Part shown: piece by piece, positions 1 to 8,508 of the stretch
How positions within the stretch are numbered: the first letter of the stretch is position 1
Layout of the letters: the number at the start of each line of letters is the position of its first letter
Assembly: GCF_030695125.1 (NCBI RefSeq)
Contig: NZ_JAUYTP010000029.1
Coordinates: 186,001-250,000 of the forward strand
Length of the DNA: 64,000 nucleotides
Reading direction: 5' to 3'
DNA from: Allobosea sp.
GTDB taxonomy: Bacteria > Pseudomonadota > Alphaproteobacteria > Rhizobiales > Beijerinckiaceae
Notes under the pieces: model-generated
The model's database searches: none
Seen by the model: only the letters and a program-made list of their open reading frames with translations
What the model was told of the DNA's origin: nothing
Translations under genes and position numbers: made by a program

Positions 1-1
1 A

Positions 2-304
2 GCGGCGGCGATCACGGCCAAGCTCGCCCCCGGCCTCGTCATCGCGCTCGACGAGCGCGGCAGGAGCCAGGGCAGCGACGCCTTCGCAGCCCGTATCGCA
101 GCGGCGCGCGATTCGGGAACCGCCTCGCTCAACCTCGTCATCGGCGGCGCCGATGGTCTTGCCGACGAGATCCGGAACGCGGCCGCGCAGACGCTCTGCT
201 TCGGAGCCTTGACGATTCCCCATCAACTCGTCCGGGTGCTCGTGCTCGAACAGCTCTACCGGACGATGACGATCCTGACCGGTCACCCCTATCACCGCGC
301 CTGA
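2..304 (+). CDS. rlmH: RlmH, 23S rRNA (pseudouridine1915-N3)-methyltransferase (3' part)
   Basis: This is the C-terminal 100 residues of RlmH, open at the left edge of the window. RlmH is a SPOUT-fold, SAM-dependent enzyme that methylates N3 of pseudouridine 1915 in helix 69 of 23S rRNA on the 70S ribosome. Visible family motifs are LDERG followed by S.(x)4.FA, the cofactor-loop sequence VIGGADG, and the C-terminal [18 protein letters not shown] with the terminal HPYHRA. The complete protein is normally about 155-160 residues, so roughly the first 55 are missing here. It is followed on the same strand by the envC-like gene, a common alphaproteobacterial order. Confidence 0.93.
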   Translation, partial: AAAITAKLAPGLVIALDERGRSQGSDAFAARIAAARDSGTASLNLVIGGADGLADEIRNAAAQTLCFGALTIPHQLVRVLVLEQLYRTMTILTGHPYHRA

Positions 305-360
305 GCTATCATCTCCCATGCGCCCTATCCGGCCCCTGATTCGCGCCTTCGCCGCGACCG

Positions 361-497
361 GTCCCCTTCCCACCGCCTGCGGCGGGGAAGGGTTGGGGAT
401 GGGGAGCCGCAAAGTACGCACGCAACCCGTGATCGTCTCGCCGAGCGGCAAGGCCTCCCACCCCAACCCTCCTCACCGCAAGCGGGGGGCGAGAGTG
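361..497. repeat. Family C palindromic element upstream of the envC-like gene
   Basis: The rlmH-envC gap holds nested inverted repeats. A GC-rich hairpin runs from cccttccc (364) to gggaaggg (about 385-392). A second, longer pairing joins ggttggggatgggg (391-404) with cccaccccaaccc (456-468). The stretch is open in the envC frame, and in translation it resembles the insert inside the glycosyltransferase at 39670-39835: both have a PLP...GEG part, an SPSG middle and an RG-containing end. I infer they belong to one family of short non-autonomous elements. No transposase or clear target duplication is visible. Confidence 0.5.
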
Positions 498-500
498 CGC

Positions 501-1820
501 ATGTGCCTGTCGGCGTTGTGGCTCTTGCTGACCGTCATGCCACTGGCCGCCCAGCCACAGCCGCCCGACCCTGACGCGCTCACCCGGGAGGCGATGCAGA
601 AGCTCGTCGAAAAACAGGCCCGGGAGGCCGAACTCAAGGCCATCGAGGAGCGGCTGGCCGGCAATGCCGCGGCGCGCGCCAGGCTCGAGGCCGAGATCGC
701 CGCAATCCGGGCCGACCGCGCCGCCCTCAACAAGGCCCTGCTCGACACCACCGCCCGCGCGCAGGGCGCCGAGCAGCGCGCCAGCGCGCTGGAACAGCGA
801 CTCTCCCTGCAGCAGTCGAGCGAGAGCGCCATCCGCCGCTCGCTCGAGAGCCGGCGCGGCCTGATCGCAGAGGTTCTGGCGGCGTTGCAGCGCATCGGCC
901 GCCGGCCGCCGCCGGCCGTTCTGGTGCGCCCCGAGGACATTCTGGAGGCCGTACGGGCCTCGATGCTGCTGGGTGCCGTCGTCCCCGACCTGCGTCATGA
1001 AATCGAGGTGCTGGGCACCGATCTCGGCGAACTCGTCCGGCTGCGCGAGGCCATCGCCAAAGAACGCAAGGCCCTGACCGCCGAACTGGAGCAACTCGCC
1101 GGCGAGCGCCAGCGCATCGCTTCGCTCGTCGAGGCGCGCCGCCAGCGCGAGGCCAGCGCCGCAAGCGACGCCGATGCGCAGCGCGGCCAGGACGGCGACC
1201 TCGCCGCCCAGGCCCGCAGCCTGCGCGACTTCGTCGAACGCATGGAAAAGGAGATCTCGGTCGCCAACCGCGCCGCCGACGCGGCCCGCGAGGCGCTCGA
1301 GGCCGAGACCCGCGAGCAGCGCCAGCGCATGGCGGCGCTGGCCTTCAAGGACCCGGCCCGGCTGGCGCCCAAGATCGCGTTTGCCGAAGCGCGCGGCCTG
1401 TTGCCGCTGCCGGTGGCCGGTTCACAATTGCGTGGTTTTGGCGCGTCCGACGGCGCGGGCGGCACAACCCGCGGAATTTCGCTGGAGACGCGACCCGGCG
1501 CCCTAGTTTCGGCGCCTTCGGACGCTTGGGTGGTTTACGCGGGTCCGTTCCGCTCGTTTGGGCAACTCTTGATCCTGAACGCGGGCGGGGGGTACTATAT
1601 GCTTCTCGCCGGCATGCAGCGGATCGACGTCGCGCTGAATCAGTTCGTCCTCGCGGGAGAACCGGTTGCGGTTATGGGCGAAACGTCGGAAGCTGCCGCG
1701 ACGATCGTGGGTTCGGGAACCGGCCAGCCGGTTTTGTATATCGAATTCAGAAAAGACGGCGTGTCGGTCGATCCGGCGCCGTGGTGGACGAAACCGCTTG
1801 GCGAAAAGGTTCGCGGATGA
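501..1820 (+). CDS. EnvC-like murein hydrolase activator, degenerate LytM/M23
   Basis: Predicted 439-residue periplasmic protein. A signal peptide (MCLSALWLLLTVMPLAA) is followed by a long Ala/Arg/Glu-rich coiled coil to about residue 300 and a C-terminal LytM domain. The LytM domain has the usual frame (PVAGSQLRGFG, SAPSDAWVVYAGPF, LYIEFR) but lacks the zinc-binding histidines: the expected HxH region reads ILNAGGGYYMLLAG. It is therefore probably a non-catalytic amidase activator like EnvC rather than a peptidase. The frame is open back to an ATG at 318, but those 61 codons lie over a repeat element and precede the signal peptide, so 501 is chosen. It overlaps ctpA by 4 bp. Confidence 0.85.
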   Translation: MCLSALWLLLTVMPLAAQPQPPDPDALTREAMQKLVEKQAREAELKAIEERLAGNAAARARLEAEIAAIRADRAALNKALLDTTARAQGAEQRASALEQRLSLQQSSESAIRRSLESRRGLIAEVLAALQRIGRRPPPAVLVRPEDILEAVRASMLLGAVVPDLRHEIEVLGTDLGELVRLREAIAKERKALTAELEQLAGERQRIASLVEARRQREASAASDADAQRGQDGDLAAQARSLRDFVERMEKEISVANRAADAAREALEAETREQRQRMAALAFKDPARLAPKIAFAEARGLLPLPVAGSQLRGFGASDGAGGTTRGISLETRPGALVSAPSDAWVVYAGPFRSFGQLLILNAGGGYYMLLAGMQRIDVALNQFVLAGEPVAVMGETSEAAATIVGSGTGQPVLYIEFRKDGVSVDPAPWWTKPLGEKVRG

Positions 1821-3157
1821 TGCGCAAGGTTTCTCTCGTTTTCGCCGGAGCCGTCCTCGGTGCGGGCCTGACCGGCATGGTCACGCAGACGCGCCTGCTG
1901 ACCTCCACCAGCGCGGTCGCGGCCTCGGCCGAGGTCTATCGCAGCCTGAACCTCTTCGGTGACATCTTCGAGAAGATCCGCACCGACTATGTCGAGAAGC
2001 CCGACGAGCAGAAGCTGATCGAGGCCGCGATCAACGGCATGGTCTCCTCGCTCGATCCGCATTCGTCCTATCTCGACGCCAAGTCCTTCCGCGACATGGA
2101 CACCGACATGCGCGGCCAGTTCGGCGGGCTGGGCATCGAGGTGACGATGGATGACGGCGTCCTCAAGGTCGCCAAGCCGATCCGCGACACGCCCGCCTTC
2201 AAGGCCGGCATCCTCGCCAACGACATCATCAGCCAGATCGACGGCACCGAGGTGAAGGGCCTGTCCCTGACCCAGGCGGTCGAGAAGATGCGCGGCATCA
2301 TCAACACGCAGGTCAAGCTCAAGGTCGATCGCCCGGGCAAGCCGGAGCCGCTCGAATTCACCCTGACGCGCACGACCATCGTCGTGCCCGCCGTCGAGGA
2401 GCGCGTCGAGGCCGATATCGGCTATATCCGCATCGGCACCTTCAGCGAGCAGACCTATGAAGGCCTGCGCAAGGCGATCGACAAGGTCAACGCCGATATC
2501 GGCATCGACAAGGTCAAAGGCTACGTCATCGACCTCCGCAACAACCGCGGCGGTCGTCTCGACCAGTCGGTGCTGGTCTCGGACGCCTTCCTGGATCGCG
2601 GCAAGATCGTCTCGACCCGCGGCCGCAACGCCGAGGAGACGCAGGTCTTCAACGCCAAGGCGGGCGACCTCACCAAGGGCAAGCCGGTCGTGGTGCTGAT
2701 CAACGGCTCCTCGGCCTCCGCCGCCGAAATCGTCGCCGGCGCCCTGCAGGACCACAAGCGCGCGACCGTGATGGGCACGCGCTCCTTCGGCAAGGGCTCG
2801 GTCCAGACCGTCATCCCGCTCGCCGGCAATGGCGGCCTGCGCCTGACCACCGCGCGCTACTACACGCCCTCGGGCAACTCGATCCAGGCCAAGGGCATCA
2901 CGCCCGATGTCGAGGTCGTCCAGGAGATCCCGGCGGAGCTCAAGGACAAGCTGGCGGAAAACAAGGGCGAGGCCGCTCTGAAGGGGCACCTCAAGGCCGG
3001 TGACGGCAAGGACGAGCAGTCCGGCTCGGCCTCCTATGTGCCCGCCGACCCGACCAAGGACACGCAGCTGATCGCGGCGCTGAACCAGATCCGCGGCGTC
3101 AAGAAGGACGCAGCCGCTCCGGCGGCGCCTTCGACCGAAGCGCTCAAGCCGAACTGA
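1817..3157 (+). CDS. ctpA: CtpA, carboxy-terminal processing protease (S41)
   Basis: A 446-residue S41A-family serine protease with an N-terminal signal/anchor (KVSLVFAGAVLGAGLTGMV). The order is signal, N-terminal helical region (SLNLFGDIFEKIRTDYVE), PDZ domain (GQFGGLGIEVTMDDG through the AFKAGILANDIISQIDG loop), then the protease core. The catalytic serine is in NGSSASAAEIVAGAL and the lysine in RSFGKGSVQTV, forming the Ser/Lys dyad of this family. It cleaves periplasmic substrates from the C terminus and commonly acts with LytM/EnvC factors in wall turnover. The start is an ATGATG doublet overlapping the envC-like stop. The tail is Ala/Pro-rich. Confidence 0.95.
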   Translation: MMRKVSLVFAGAVLGAGLTGMVTQTRLLTSTSAVAASAEVYRSLNLFGDIFEKIRTDYVEKPDEQKLIEAAINGMVSSLDPHSSYLDAKSFRDMDTDMRGQFGGLGIEVTMDDGVLKVAKPIRDTPAFKAGILANDIISQIDGTEVKGLSLTQAVEKMRGIINTQVKLKVDRPGKPEPLEFTLTRTTIVVPAVEERVEADIGYIRIGTFSEQTYEGLRKAIDKVNADIGIDKVKGYVIDLRNNRGGRLDQSVLVSDAFLDRGKIVSTRGRNAEETQVFNAKAGDLTKGKPVVVLINGSSASAAEIVAGALQDHKRATVMGTRSFGKGSVQTVIPLAGNGGLRLTTARYYTPSGNSIQAKGITPDVEVVQEIPAELKDKLAENKGEAALKGHLKAGDGKDEQSGSASYVPADPTKDTQLIAALNQIRGVKKDAAAPAAPSTEALKPN

Positions 3158-3295
3158 GGCGGGCGAGGGCAGCGCAATACGAGCATGATCGCGAAGACGA
3201 CGCGAAAGGCTGTCTGATCGAACCGAAATCTGACAGTGTCTCGCCTTGCGGGTCGCTGATTCGGGCCCGTTTCGTAAGCTTGAGGACGGCTTCGC

Positions 3296-4522
3296 TTGGC
3301 CGGAACGCCGCTCACTGAGCTCAACCGGCCGCTCGGCCAGGACATCGCCAAGCCCCCTGGCAAGCCATGGGGCCGCTGGCTGGCTTTTGTGTGCGCCGGT
3401 GTCGTCGGCCTCGTCTGGGCCTCGGTTCTGCTCGTCGTCGCGATCCGTCGCGATCCCGATGGCGGCGAGCCGATGACCACAGCCCGGATCGAGAAGCGCG
3501 CCGCGCCGGCGCCATTGCCCGCCACGGCACCGTCGCCGGGCAACGTCCAACCCGATCCGGCTCAGACGGCGCGGTCGCAGTCCAGCGCACGCCAGCTCGA
3601 GACCGCATCGGGCGTCACGGTCGTGCGGCCGGGCTCGGAGGCGCCGGGCTCCATCGTCATCACCATCCCCGACGACTCCGCGGCGGTGAAACTCGCGCCG
3701 GCGCCCGACAGCCGGCTGGTCGAGCGCACGCGCTTCGGCCTGCTGCCGAAGATCGGCCCCGACGGCGCGACCGCCGCCCAGATCTATGCGCGGCCGATCG
3801 GACCGGCGCACTCCGGGAAGATCGCGGGCCGCATCGCCATCCTCGTCGGTGGTCTCGGCATCAGCCCGACCGGCACGGCCGACGCCATCACCAAGCTGCC
3901 CGGCCCCGTCTCTCTGGCCTTCGCCCCCTATGGTGCCGAGCTGGAGCGGACGGTCCAGCGTGCGCGCAGCGAGGGCCACGAGGTCTTCCTTCAGCTCCCG
4001 ATGGAACCCTTCGACTACCCCGACAGCGACCCCGGCCCCCACACGCTCCTGACCGGGCCCAAATCAGCTGACAACATCGATCGGCTGCACTGGGCGATGG
4101 GCCGTTTCACCGGCTATGTCGGCATCGTCAATTTCCTCGGCGGGCGCCTGACCTCGGACGAGGCCGCGCTCTCGCCGATCCTGCGCGAACTGGCGGGCCG
4201 CGGGCTGATGGTCGTTGATGACGGCTCGTCGGCGCGCAGCCTGCTCGCAGCCTCCGCAGCCCGCGCGCAAATCCCGGCGATGAAGATCGACCGAGTCGTC
4301 GACACGGTGGCGCGCCCCGATGCGATCGACAAGGAACTGGCGGCCATCGAGGCGATGGCGCGCGACCAGGGCGTCGCGGTGATCAGCGCCAGCGCGCTCC
4401 CGGTCTCGATCGAGCGGATCTCACGCTGGGCGCAAACGCTGGAAGCCAAGGGCCTGATGCTCGTGCCGATGAGCGCGGCCCGCGGCCTGCGCAGCCCGAA
4501 GACGACCGGATCCCTGAGATGA
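3296..4522 (+). CDS. Divergent polysaccharide deacetylase family protein
   Basis: A 408-residue protein with one N-terminal membrane segment ([23 protein letters not shown], about residues 26-50), a low-complexity Pro/Ala linker, and a C-terminal divergent polysaccharide deacetylase domain (PF04748 type; [48 protein letters not shown]). The probable start is TTG at 3296, preceded by a GAGG-containing ribosome site. Together with the envC-like and ctpA genes it forms a cell-wall block often conserved in this order. Its substrate is unproven; periplasmic peptidoglycan or another glycan is the family expectation. It overlaps rppH by 4 bp. Confidence 0.88.
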   Translation: MAGTPLTELNRPLGQDIAKPPGKPWGRWLAFVCAGVVGLVWASVLLVVAIRRDPDGGEPMTTARIEKRAAPAPLPATAPSPGNVQPDPAQTARSQSSARQLETASGVTVVRPGSEAPGSIVITIPDDSAAVKLAPAPDSRLVERTRFGLLPKIGPDGATAAQIYARPIGPAHSGKIAGRIAILVGGLGISPTGTADAITKLPGPVSLAFAPYGAELERTVQRARSEGHEVFLQLPMEPFDYPDSDPGPHTLLTGPKSADNIDRLHWAMGRFTGYVGIVNFLGGRLTSDEAALSPILRELAGRGLMVVDDGSSARSLLAASAARAQIPAMKIDRVVDTVARPDAIDKELAAIEAMARDQGVAVISASALPVSIERISRWAQTLEAKGLMLVPMSAARGLRSPKTTGSLR

Positions 4523-5052
4523 CGACAGCCATGATGACGCAGGCCCCGCCGGAAGGCTATCGCCCCTGCGTCGGGCTGGCCCTGTTCAATGCGCAGGGCC
4601 TCGTCTTCATCGGCCGGCGCGCCAACCAGTCCCTTCGCGAACACGTCGCGCCCGGCCATGAATGGCAGATGCCCCAGGGCGGGATCGACAAGGGCGAGGC
4701 TCCGTTGCAGGCGGCCACGCGCGAATTGCAGGAGGAGACCAACGTCACCTCGGTCGCCCTCCTGGCCGAGGCGCCGGGCTGGCTCGCCTATGATCTGCCC
4801 GTCGATATCGGCAAGGAGGCCTGGAAGGGTCGCTGGCGCGGCCAGGCGCAGAAATGGTTCGCCTTCCGGCTGACCGGCCCCGACAGCGAGATCGACATCG
4901 AAAAGCCGGCCGGCGGCCACAAGGCCGAGTTCGACGCCTGGCGCTGGGAACGGCTGGACGCGACGCCGTCCCTGATCATCCCGTTCAAGCAGGGCGTCTA
5001 TCGCGAGGTGGCGGCGCTGTTTGCGCCGTTTGCCGCCCCCGCTGGCGCCTGA
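4519..5052 (+). CDS. rppH: RppH, RNA pyrophosphohydrolase (Nudix)
   Basis: A 177-residue Nudix hydrolase. It removes pyrophosphate from 5'-triphosphate mRNA ends (and may act on dinucleoside polyphosphates), starting RNase E-dependent decay in the cytoplasm. The Nudix box spans about residues 54-76 ([20 protein letters not shown]), with the RppH-typical GYRPCVG near the N terminus, EWQMPQGG just before the box and a C-terminal FKQGVYREV. Its ATG overlaps the deacetylase stop (ATGA), so translation is probably coupled. A second in-frame ATG lies five codons in. Confidence 0.95.
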   Translation: MTTAMMTQAPPEGYRPCVGLALFNAQGLVFIGRRANQSLREHVAPGHEWQMPQGGIDKGEAPLQAATRELQEETNVTSVALLAEAPGWLAYDLPVDIGKEAWKGRWRGQAQKWFAFRLTGPDSEIDIEKPAGGHKAEFDAWRWERLDATPSLIIPFKQGVYREVAALFAPFAAPAGA

Positions 5053-5064
5053 CGCGCTGAGGAC

Positions 5065-5832
5065 ATGGCCATGCAGTTTGACGACGCTCTCGGGCCGGTC
5101 TCGCCCGCCTGGCGGGAGCGCCTCGCGCCCGGCGGCACGCTGCGCGCCGGCATCAACCTGTCCAATTTCCTGCTGGTCTCGGCCCGGACGGATGACGGCG
5201 GCCCGGCCGGCGTCTCGCCCGACATGGCGCGCGCGATCGCAGACAGGCTCGGCGTGGGCCTGCGTCTCGTCCCCTATGCCTCCCCGGCTCTGCTGGCCGA
5301 TGCCGCGCAGCGCGACGAGTGGGATATCGGCCTGATCGGCGCCGAGCCCCAGCGGGCTGAGACCATCGCCTTCACGCCGGCCTATGTCGAAATCGAGGCG
5401 ACCTATCTGGTGCCGGCGGGCTCGGCACTGACCAAGATCGCCGAGGTCGACGCGCCGGGTGTGCGCATCGCGGTGACCGCCAAGACCGCCTATGGCCTCT
5501 GGCTCGACCGCAACATCCACCGCGCCGAACTCGTCCGCACCGCCACGATGGACGAGACCTTCGCCGATTTTCGCGATCGGGGCCTCGAAGCGCTCGCCGG
5601 CCTGCGCGCGGGATTGGTCCCGGATGCCGCCCGCCTGCAAGGCTCCCGCATCCTCGACGGCCGCTTCATGGCCGTGCAGCAGGCGATCGGTATCGTCCGC
5701 AAGGACGATGCCGAGACGCAAGAGGCCGTCGCCTGGCTCACGCGCTTTGTCGAACGCGCCAGGACCACGGGCTTCGTCGGCGATCTGATCCGCAAGCACG
5801 CCGTCCCCGATCTGCGAGTCGCGGAAGGCTGA
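5065..5832 (+). CDS. Transporter substrate-binding-domain protein without signal peptide
   Basis: A 255-residue protein with the periplasmic solute-binding fold of family 3: GGTLRAGINLSNFLL, a GVSPDMARAIADRLG segment, EWDIGLIGAEPQRAETIAFTPAYVEIEATYLV and RIAVTAKTAYGLWLDR. This fold usually binds amino acids or related small acids. No secretion signal is seen; the sequence starts MAMQFDDALGPVSPAWRERL and reaches the domain within about 25 residues. No permease or ATPase is adjacent. It could be a cytoplasmic ligand-binding protein, or the signal may have been lost. It sits 12 bp after rppH, so the two are probably cotranscribed. Confidence 0.8.
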   Translation: MAMQFDDALGPVSPAWRERLAPGGTLRAGINLSNFLLVSARTDDGGPAGVSPDMARAIADRLGVGLRLVPYASPALLADAAQRDEWDIGLIGAEPQRAETIAFTPAYVEIEATYLVPAGSALTKIAEVDAPGVRIAVTAKTAYGLWLDRNIHRAELVRTATMDETFADFRDRGLEALAGLRAGLVPDAARLQGSRILDGRFMAVQQAIGIVRKDDAETQEAVAWLTRFVERARTTGFVGDLIRKHAVPDLRVAEG

Positions 5833-5953
5833 GCGGGGTTGATTACCGGCCCCTCGCGGCCCACCTTCCGGCCCGCCCTTGCGGAACCCGCCGGTCGTCT
5901 CACGGGTTGCCGAGGCGGCCGCAGAGCGGGCCGATCGATCGAACAGGAGCTTC

Positions 5954-7582
5954 ATGGTGCAGGACGAGATTTGGGCGGCGCTGGCCGATCATCGCGAAGC
6001 CACGCGCGGGCACCATCTGCGGACGCTCTTCGCGCAGGACCGCGCGCGCTTCACCGGGTTCTCCGCCCGGCTCGACGACCTGCTGCTCGACTACGCCAAG
6101 ACCGCGATGACGGCCGAAACGCGCGCGCTGCTGCTGAAGCTGGCGCAGGCCGCCGACGTCGCAGGTCAGCGCGACGCGATGTTTGCGGGCAAGCCGATCA
6201 ACACCACCGAAAACCGCGCCGTGCTCCACACCGCGCTCCGCGCCCCCGCAGGCCACAAGGTCATCGTCGACGGCGCCGACGTCATGCCGGAGATCCAGGC
6301 CACGCTGGACAAGCTCGCCACCTTCGCAGACGGCATCCGCAGCGGCGCGATCGCCGCCGCCGATGGCGCACCCTTCACCGACGTCATCAATATCGGCATC
6401 GGCGGCTCCGATCTCGGCCCCGTCATGGTGACGCTGGCGCTGGCGCCTTATCATGACGGCCCGCGCCTGCATTACGTCTCCAATGTCGACGGCGCCCATA
6501 TTGCCGATACGCTGGCGAAGCTCGATCCGGCGCGCACGCTGGTCATCGTCGCCTCCAAGACCTTCACCACCGTCGAGACCATGACCAATGCCGCCACCGC
6601 CCGGCGCTGGATCGCCGGCGCGTTGGGGGAAGCCGCCGTCGCCTCGCATTTCGCCGCGGTCTCGACCGCGCTCGACAAGGTCGGCGCCTTCGGCATCGCG
6701 GCCGACCGCATCTTCGGTTTCTGGGACTGGGTCGGCGGCCGCTACTCGGTCTGGTCGGCCATCGGCCTGCCGGTGATGATCGCGATCGGCCCGGAGCATT
6801 TCCGCGCCTTCCTCGCCGGCGCACACGCCATGGACGAGCATTTCCGCACCGCGCCGCCGGAGGCCAACCTCCCCGTCCTGCTCGGCCTGGTCGGGATATG
6901 GCATCGCGATATCTGCGGCTATTCCGCCCGCGCGGTCCTGCCTTACGAACAGCGCCTGTTGCGCCTGCCAGCCTATCTCCAGCAACTCGACATGGAATCG
7001 AACGGCAAGCGCGTCCGCAAGGACGGCTCGCCCGTGACGCGGCCCACCGGCCCCCTGGTCTGGGGCGAGCCCGGCACCAACGGCCAGCACGCCTTCTATC
7101 AGCTTCTCCACCAGGGCACGGACACCGTGCCCTGCGAGTTCCTGGTCGCGGCGGAAAGCCATGAGCCAGATCTCGCCCAGCACCACCGTCTCCTGCTGGC
7201 CAACTGCCTGGCCCAGAGCGAGGCGCTGATGAAGGGCCGCACGCTGGACGAGGCGCGCGAGGTCCTGGCGAAGCAGGGCATGGCGCCCGACACCATCGCC
7301 GCGCTGGCGCCGCACAAGGTCTTCCCCGGCAACCGCCCCTCGGTGACGATCGCCTACCGCAAGCTCGACCCCTTCACGCTCGGCCGCCTCATCGCGCTCT
7401 ACGAGCACCGCGTCTTCGTCGAGGCGGCGATCTGGGGCATCAATGCCTTCGACCAATGGGGCGTCGAACTCGGCAAGGAACTCGCCACCGCACTCTTGCC
7501 GGTGATCGAGGGCAAGGCCTCCGCTGACACCCATGATTCCTCGACGGCGGGTCTGGCGGGATATCTGACGGGCAAGGGCTGA
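5954..7582 (+). CDS. pgi: Pgi, glucose-6-phosphate isomerase
   Basis: A 542-residue cytosolic enzyme interconverting glucose 6-phosphate and fructose 6-phosphate, near the usual 550 residues. Signatures include [18 protein letters not shown] (sugar-phosphate binding), the [13 protein letters not shown] loop, [19 protein letters not shown], and [20 protein letters not shown]. The ATG at 5954 is chosen because AACAGGAGC sits just upstream; the reading frame is open from 5879, but the added N terminus looks non-native. The gene stands alone rather than with zwf/edd. Confidence 0.96.
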   Translation: MVQDEIWAALADHREATRGHHLRTLFAQDRARFTGFSARLDDLLLDYAKTAMTAETRALLLKLAQAADVAGQRDAMFAGKPINTTENRAVLHTALRAPAGHKVIVDGADVMPEIQATLDKLATFADGIRSGAIAAADGAPFTDVINIGIGGSDLGPVMVTLALAPYHDGPRLHYVSNVDGAHIADTLAKLDPARTLVIVASKTFTTVETMTNAATARRWIAGALGEAAVASHFAAVSTALDKVGAFGIAADRIFGFWDWVGGRYSVWSAIGLPVMIAIGPEHFRAFLAGAHAMDEHFRTAPPEANLPVLLGLVGIWHRDICGYSARAVLPYEQRLLRLPAYLQQLDMESNGKRVRKDGSPVTRPTGPLVWGEPGTNGQHAFYQLLHQGTDTVPCEFLVAAESHEPDLAQHHRLLLANCLAQSEALMKGRTLDEAREVLAKQGMAPDTIAALAPHKVFPGNRPSVTIAYRKLDPFTLGRLIALYEHRVFVEAAIWGINAFDQWGVELGKELATALLPVIEGKASADTHDSSTAGLAGYLTGKG

Positions 7583-7617
7583 GACGCGCCGCGTGGCAGG
7601 TCAAACAGGCCCGGCGC

Positions 7618-7646
7618 TTGCGTCACATGCCATCACTGCTTAATTT
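7618..7646 (+). promoter_or_regulatory. Candidate promoter of the fitAB-type pair
   Basis: TTGCGT (7618-7623) and TAATTT (7641-7646) are separated by 17 bp, a plausible sigma-70-like promoter. The -10 element lies between the two arms of the inverted repeat described in the next entry, so binding there would block polymerase. The assignment rests on motif resemblance only. Confidence 0.4.
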
Positions 7647-7659
7647 GCCATCAGTGATG
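7631..7659. promoter_or_regulatory. Inverted-repeat operator candidate for toxin-antitoxin autoregulation
   Basis: A perfect 8-bp inverted repeat, catcactg (7631-7638) and cagtgatg (7652-7659), with a 13-bp spacer, ends 13 bp before the antitoxin start. FitA/VapB ribbon-helix-helix antitoxins normally bind such palindromes, alone or with the toxin, to repress their own operon. The arms straddle the predicted -10 element. Confidence 0.6.
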
Positions 7660-7672
7660 ACGGAGCGCGGCC

Positions 7673-7921
7673 ATGGCGAGCATGACGATCCGCAATATCG
7701 ATGACCAACTGAAGACACGCCTGCGGATGCGTGCGGCGTCGCATGGTCGCTCCATGGAAGACGAGGCCCGCGACATCCTGCGCGCCGCGCTTTCGACCGA
7801 AAGGCCCTCCGCTCGCAACATCGCCGCAATGATCCGCGCGCGCCTGTCGCAGACGGGTGGGGTGACGCTGGACCTGCCGCGCCGCGAACCCATGCGTGAA
7901 CCGGTCGATCTGGGAGAATGA
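7673..7921 (+). CDS. FitA/VapB-type antitoxin (ribbon-helix-helix)
   Basis: An 82-residue antitoxin. The N-terminal half (MTIRNIDDQLKTRLRMRAA) matches the ribbon-helix-helix DNA-binding domain of FitA, with the following helix GRSMEDEARDILRAAL. The C-terminal tail (residues about 60-82) would wrap the toxin. Its stop overlaps the toxin start by 4 bp, the usual coupled arrangement. It likely represses its own operon at the inverted repeat just upstream. An in-frame second ATG (SMTIRN) is three codons further on. Confidence 0.88.
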   Translation: MASMTIRNIDDQLKTRLRMRAASHGRSMEDEARDILRAALSTERPSARNIAAMIRARLSQTGGVTLDLPRREPMREPVDLGE

Positions 7922-8343
7922 TCGTCCTCGACACCAATGTGGTATCGGAATTGCTGACCCCGGCGCCTGACGCCTCGGTCGAGGCATGGCTGACCGCACA
8001 GCCGCCGGCGTCGATTTTCACGACAGCGATCACGCAGGCGGAGATCCTTTATGGACTTCGCCTTCTCCCGGACGGAAAACGCCGAACCGAGCTTGAAGCG
8101 GCGATCCGGCCAATCTTCACGGAGGATTTTGAGGATCGCGTCCTGTCCTTCGGCCCACAGGCGGCCGAAATCTATGCGCATATCGCCGTCGTTCGGCGAC
8201 AGGCGGGCCGCCCGATCAGCCAGTTCGATGCCCAGATCGCAGCGATCGCGCTGTCGCGGGGCGCCGCCCTGGCCACGCGCAACGTGGCCGATTTTGCCGG
8301 CATCGGCCTGACGATCCTCAATCCGTGGCAGCTCACGACATAA
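7918..8343 (+). CDS. FitB/VapC-type PIN-domain ribonuclease toxin
   Basis: A 141-residue PIN-domain protein, the expected toxin partner of the upstream antitoxin. The four acidic residues of the metal site are recognisable: D5 (MIVLDTN), E42 (TQAEILYG), D104 (SQFDAQIAA) and D125 (TRNVADF). Toxins of this family are Mg-dependent endoribonucleases that commonly cut initiator tRNA or rRNA; the target of this one is unknown. All active-site residues are intact, so it should be functional. The start codon lies in the ATGA overlap with the antitoxin. Confidence 0.9.
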   Translation: MIVLDTNVVSELLTPAPDASVEAWLTAQPPASIFTTAITQAEILYGLRLLPDGKRRTELEAAIRPIFTEDFEDRVLSFGPQAAEIYAHIAVVRRQAGRPISQFDAQIAAIALSRGAALATRNVADFAGIGLTILNPWQLTT

Positions 8344-8508
8344 CGGTTCAACTCGGGCCAGCCGGCCTTCGCAGCGATCTGTCATGGTCTGTGCTGCCCG
8401 CAGACATCGGCATGCGCTATGCACCAATGCTGGGCCAGTGAAGCGGGTTCACCCGTGTTTGCTTCGGCAACGACATCACGCGAGGCCCTTAGGTGAGACT
8501 GGATCGAT

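Noticed and set aside
361..497. CRISPR array
   Set aside because: The repeats here and elsewhere in the window are single nested palindromes without regular unit-spacer periodicity; no cas genes.
1640..4042. An 800-residue open frame on the minus strand opposite ctpA and the deacetylase gene
   Set aside because: It is the antisense shadow of well-supported plus-strand genes in GC-rich DNA; its composition is Arg/Gly/Ala/Asp-rich with no recognisable motif.
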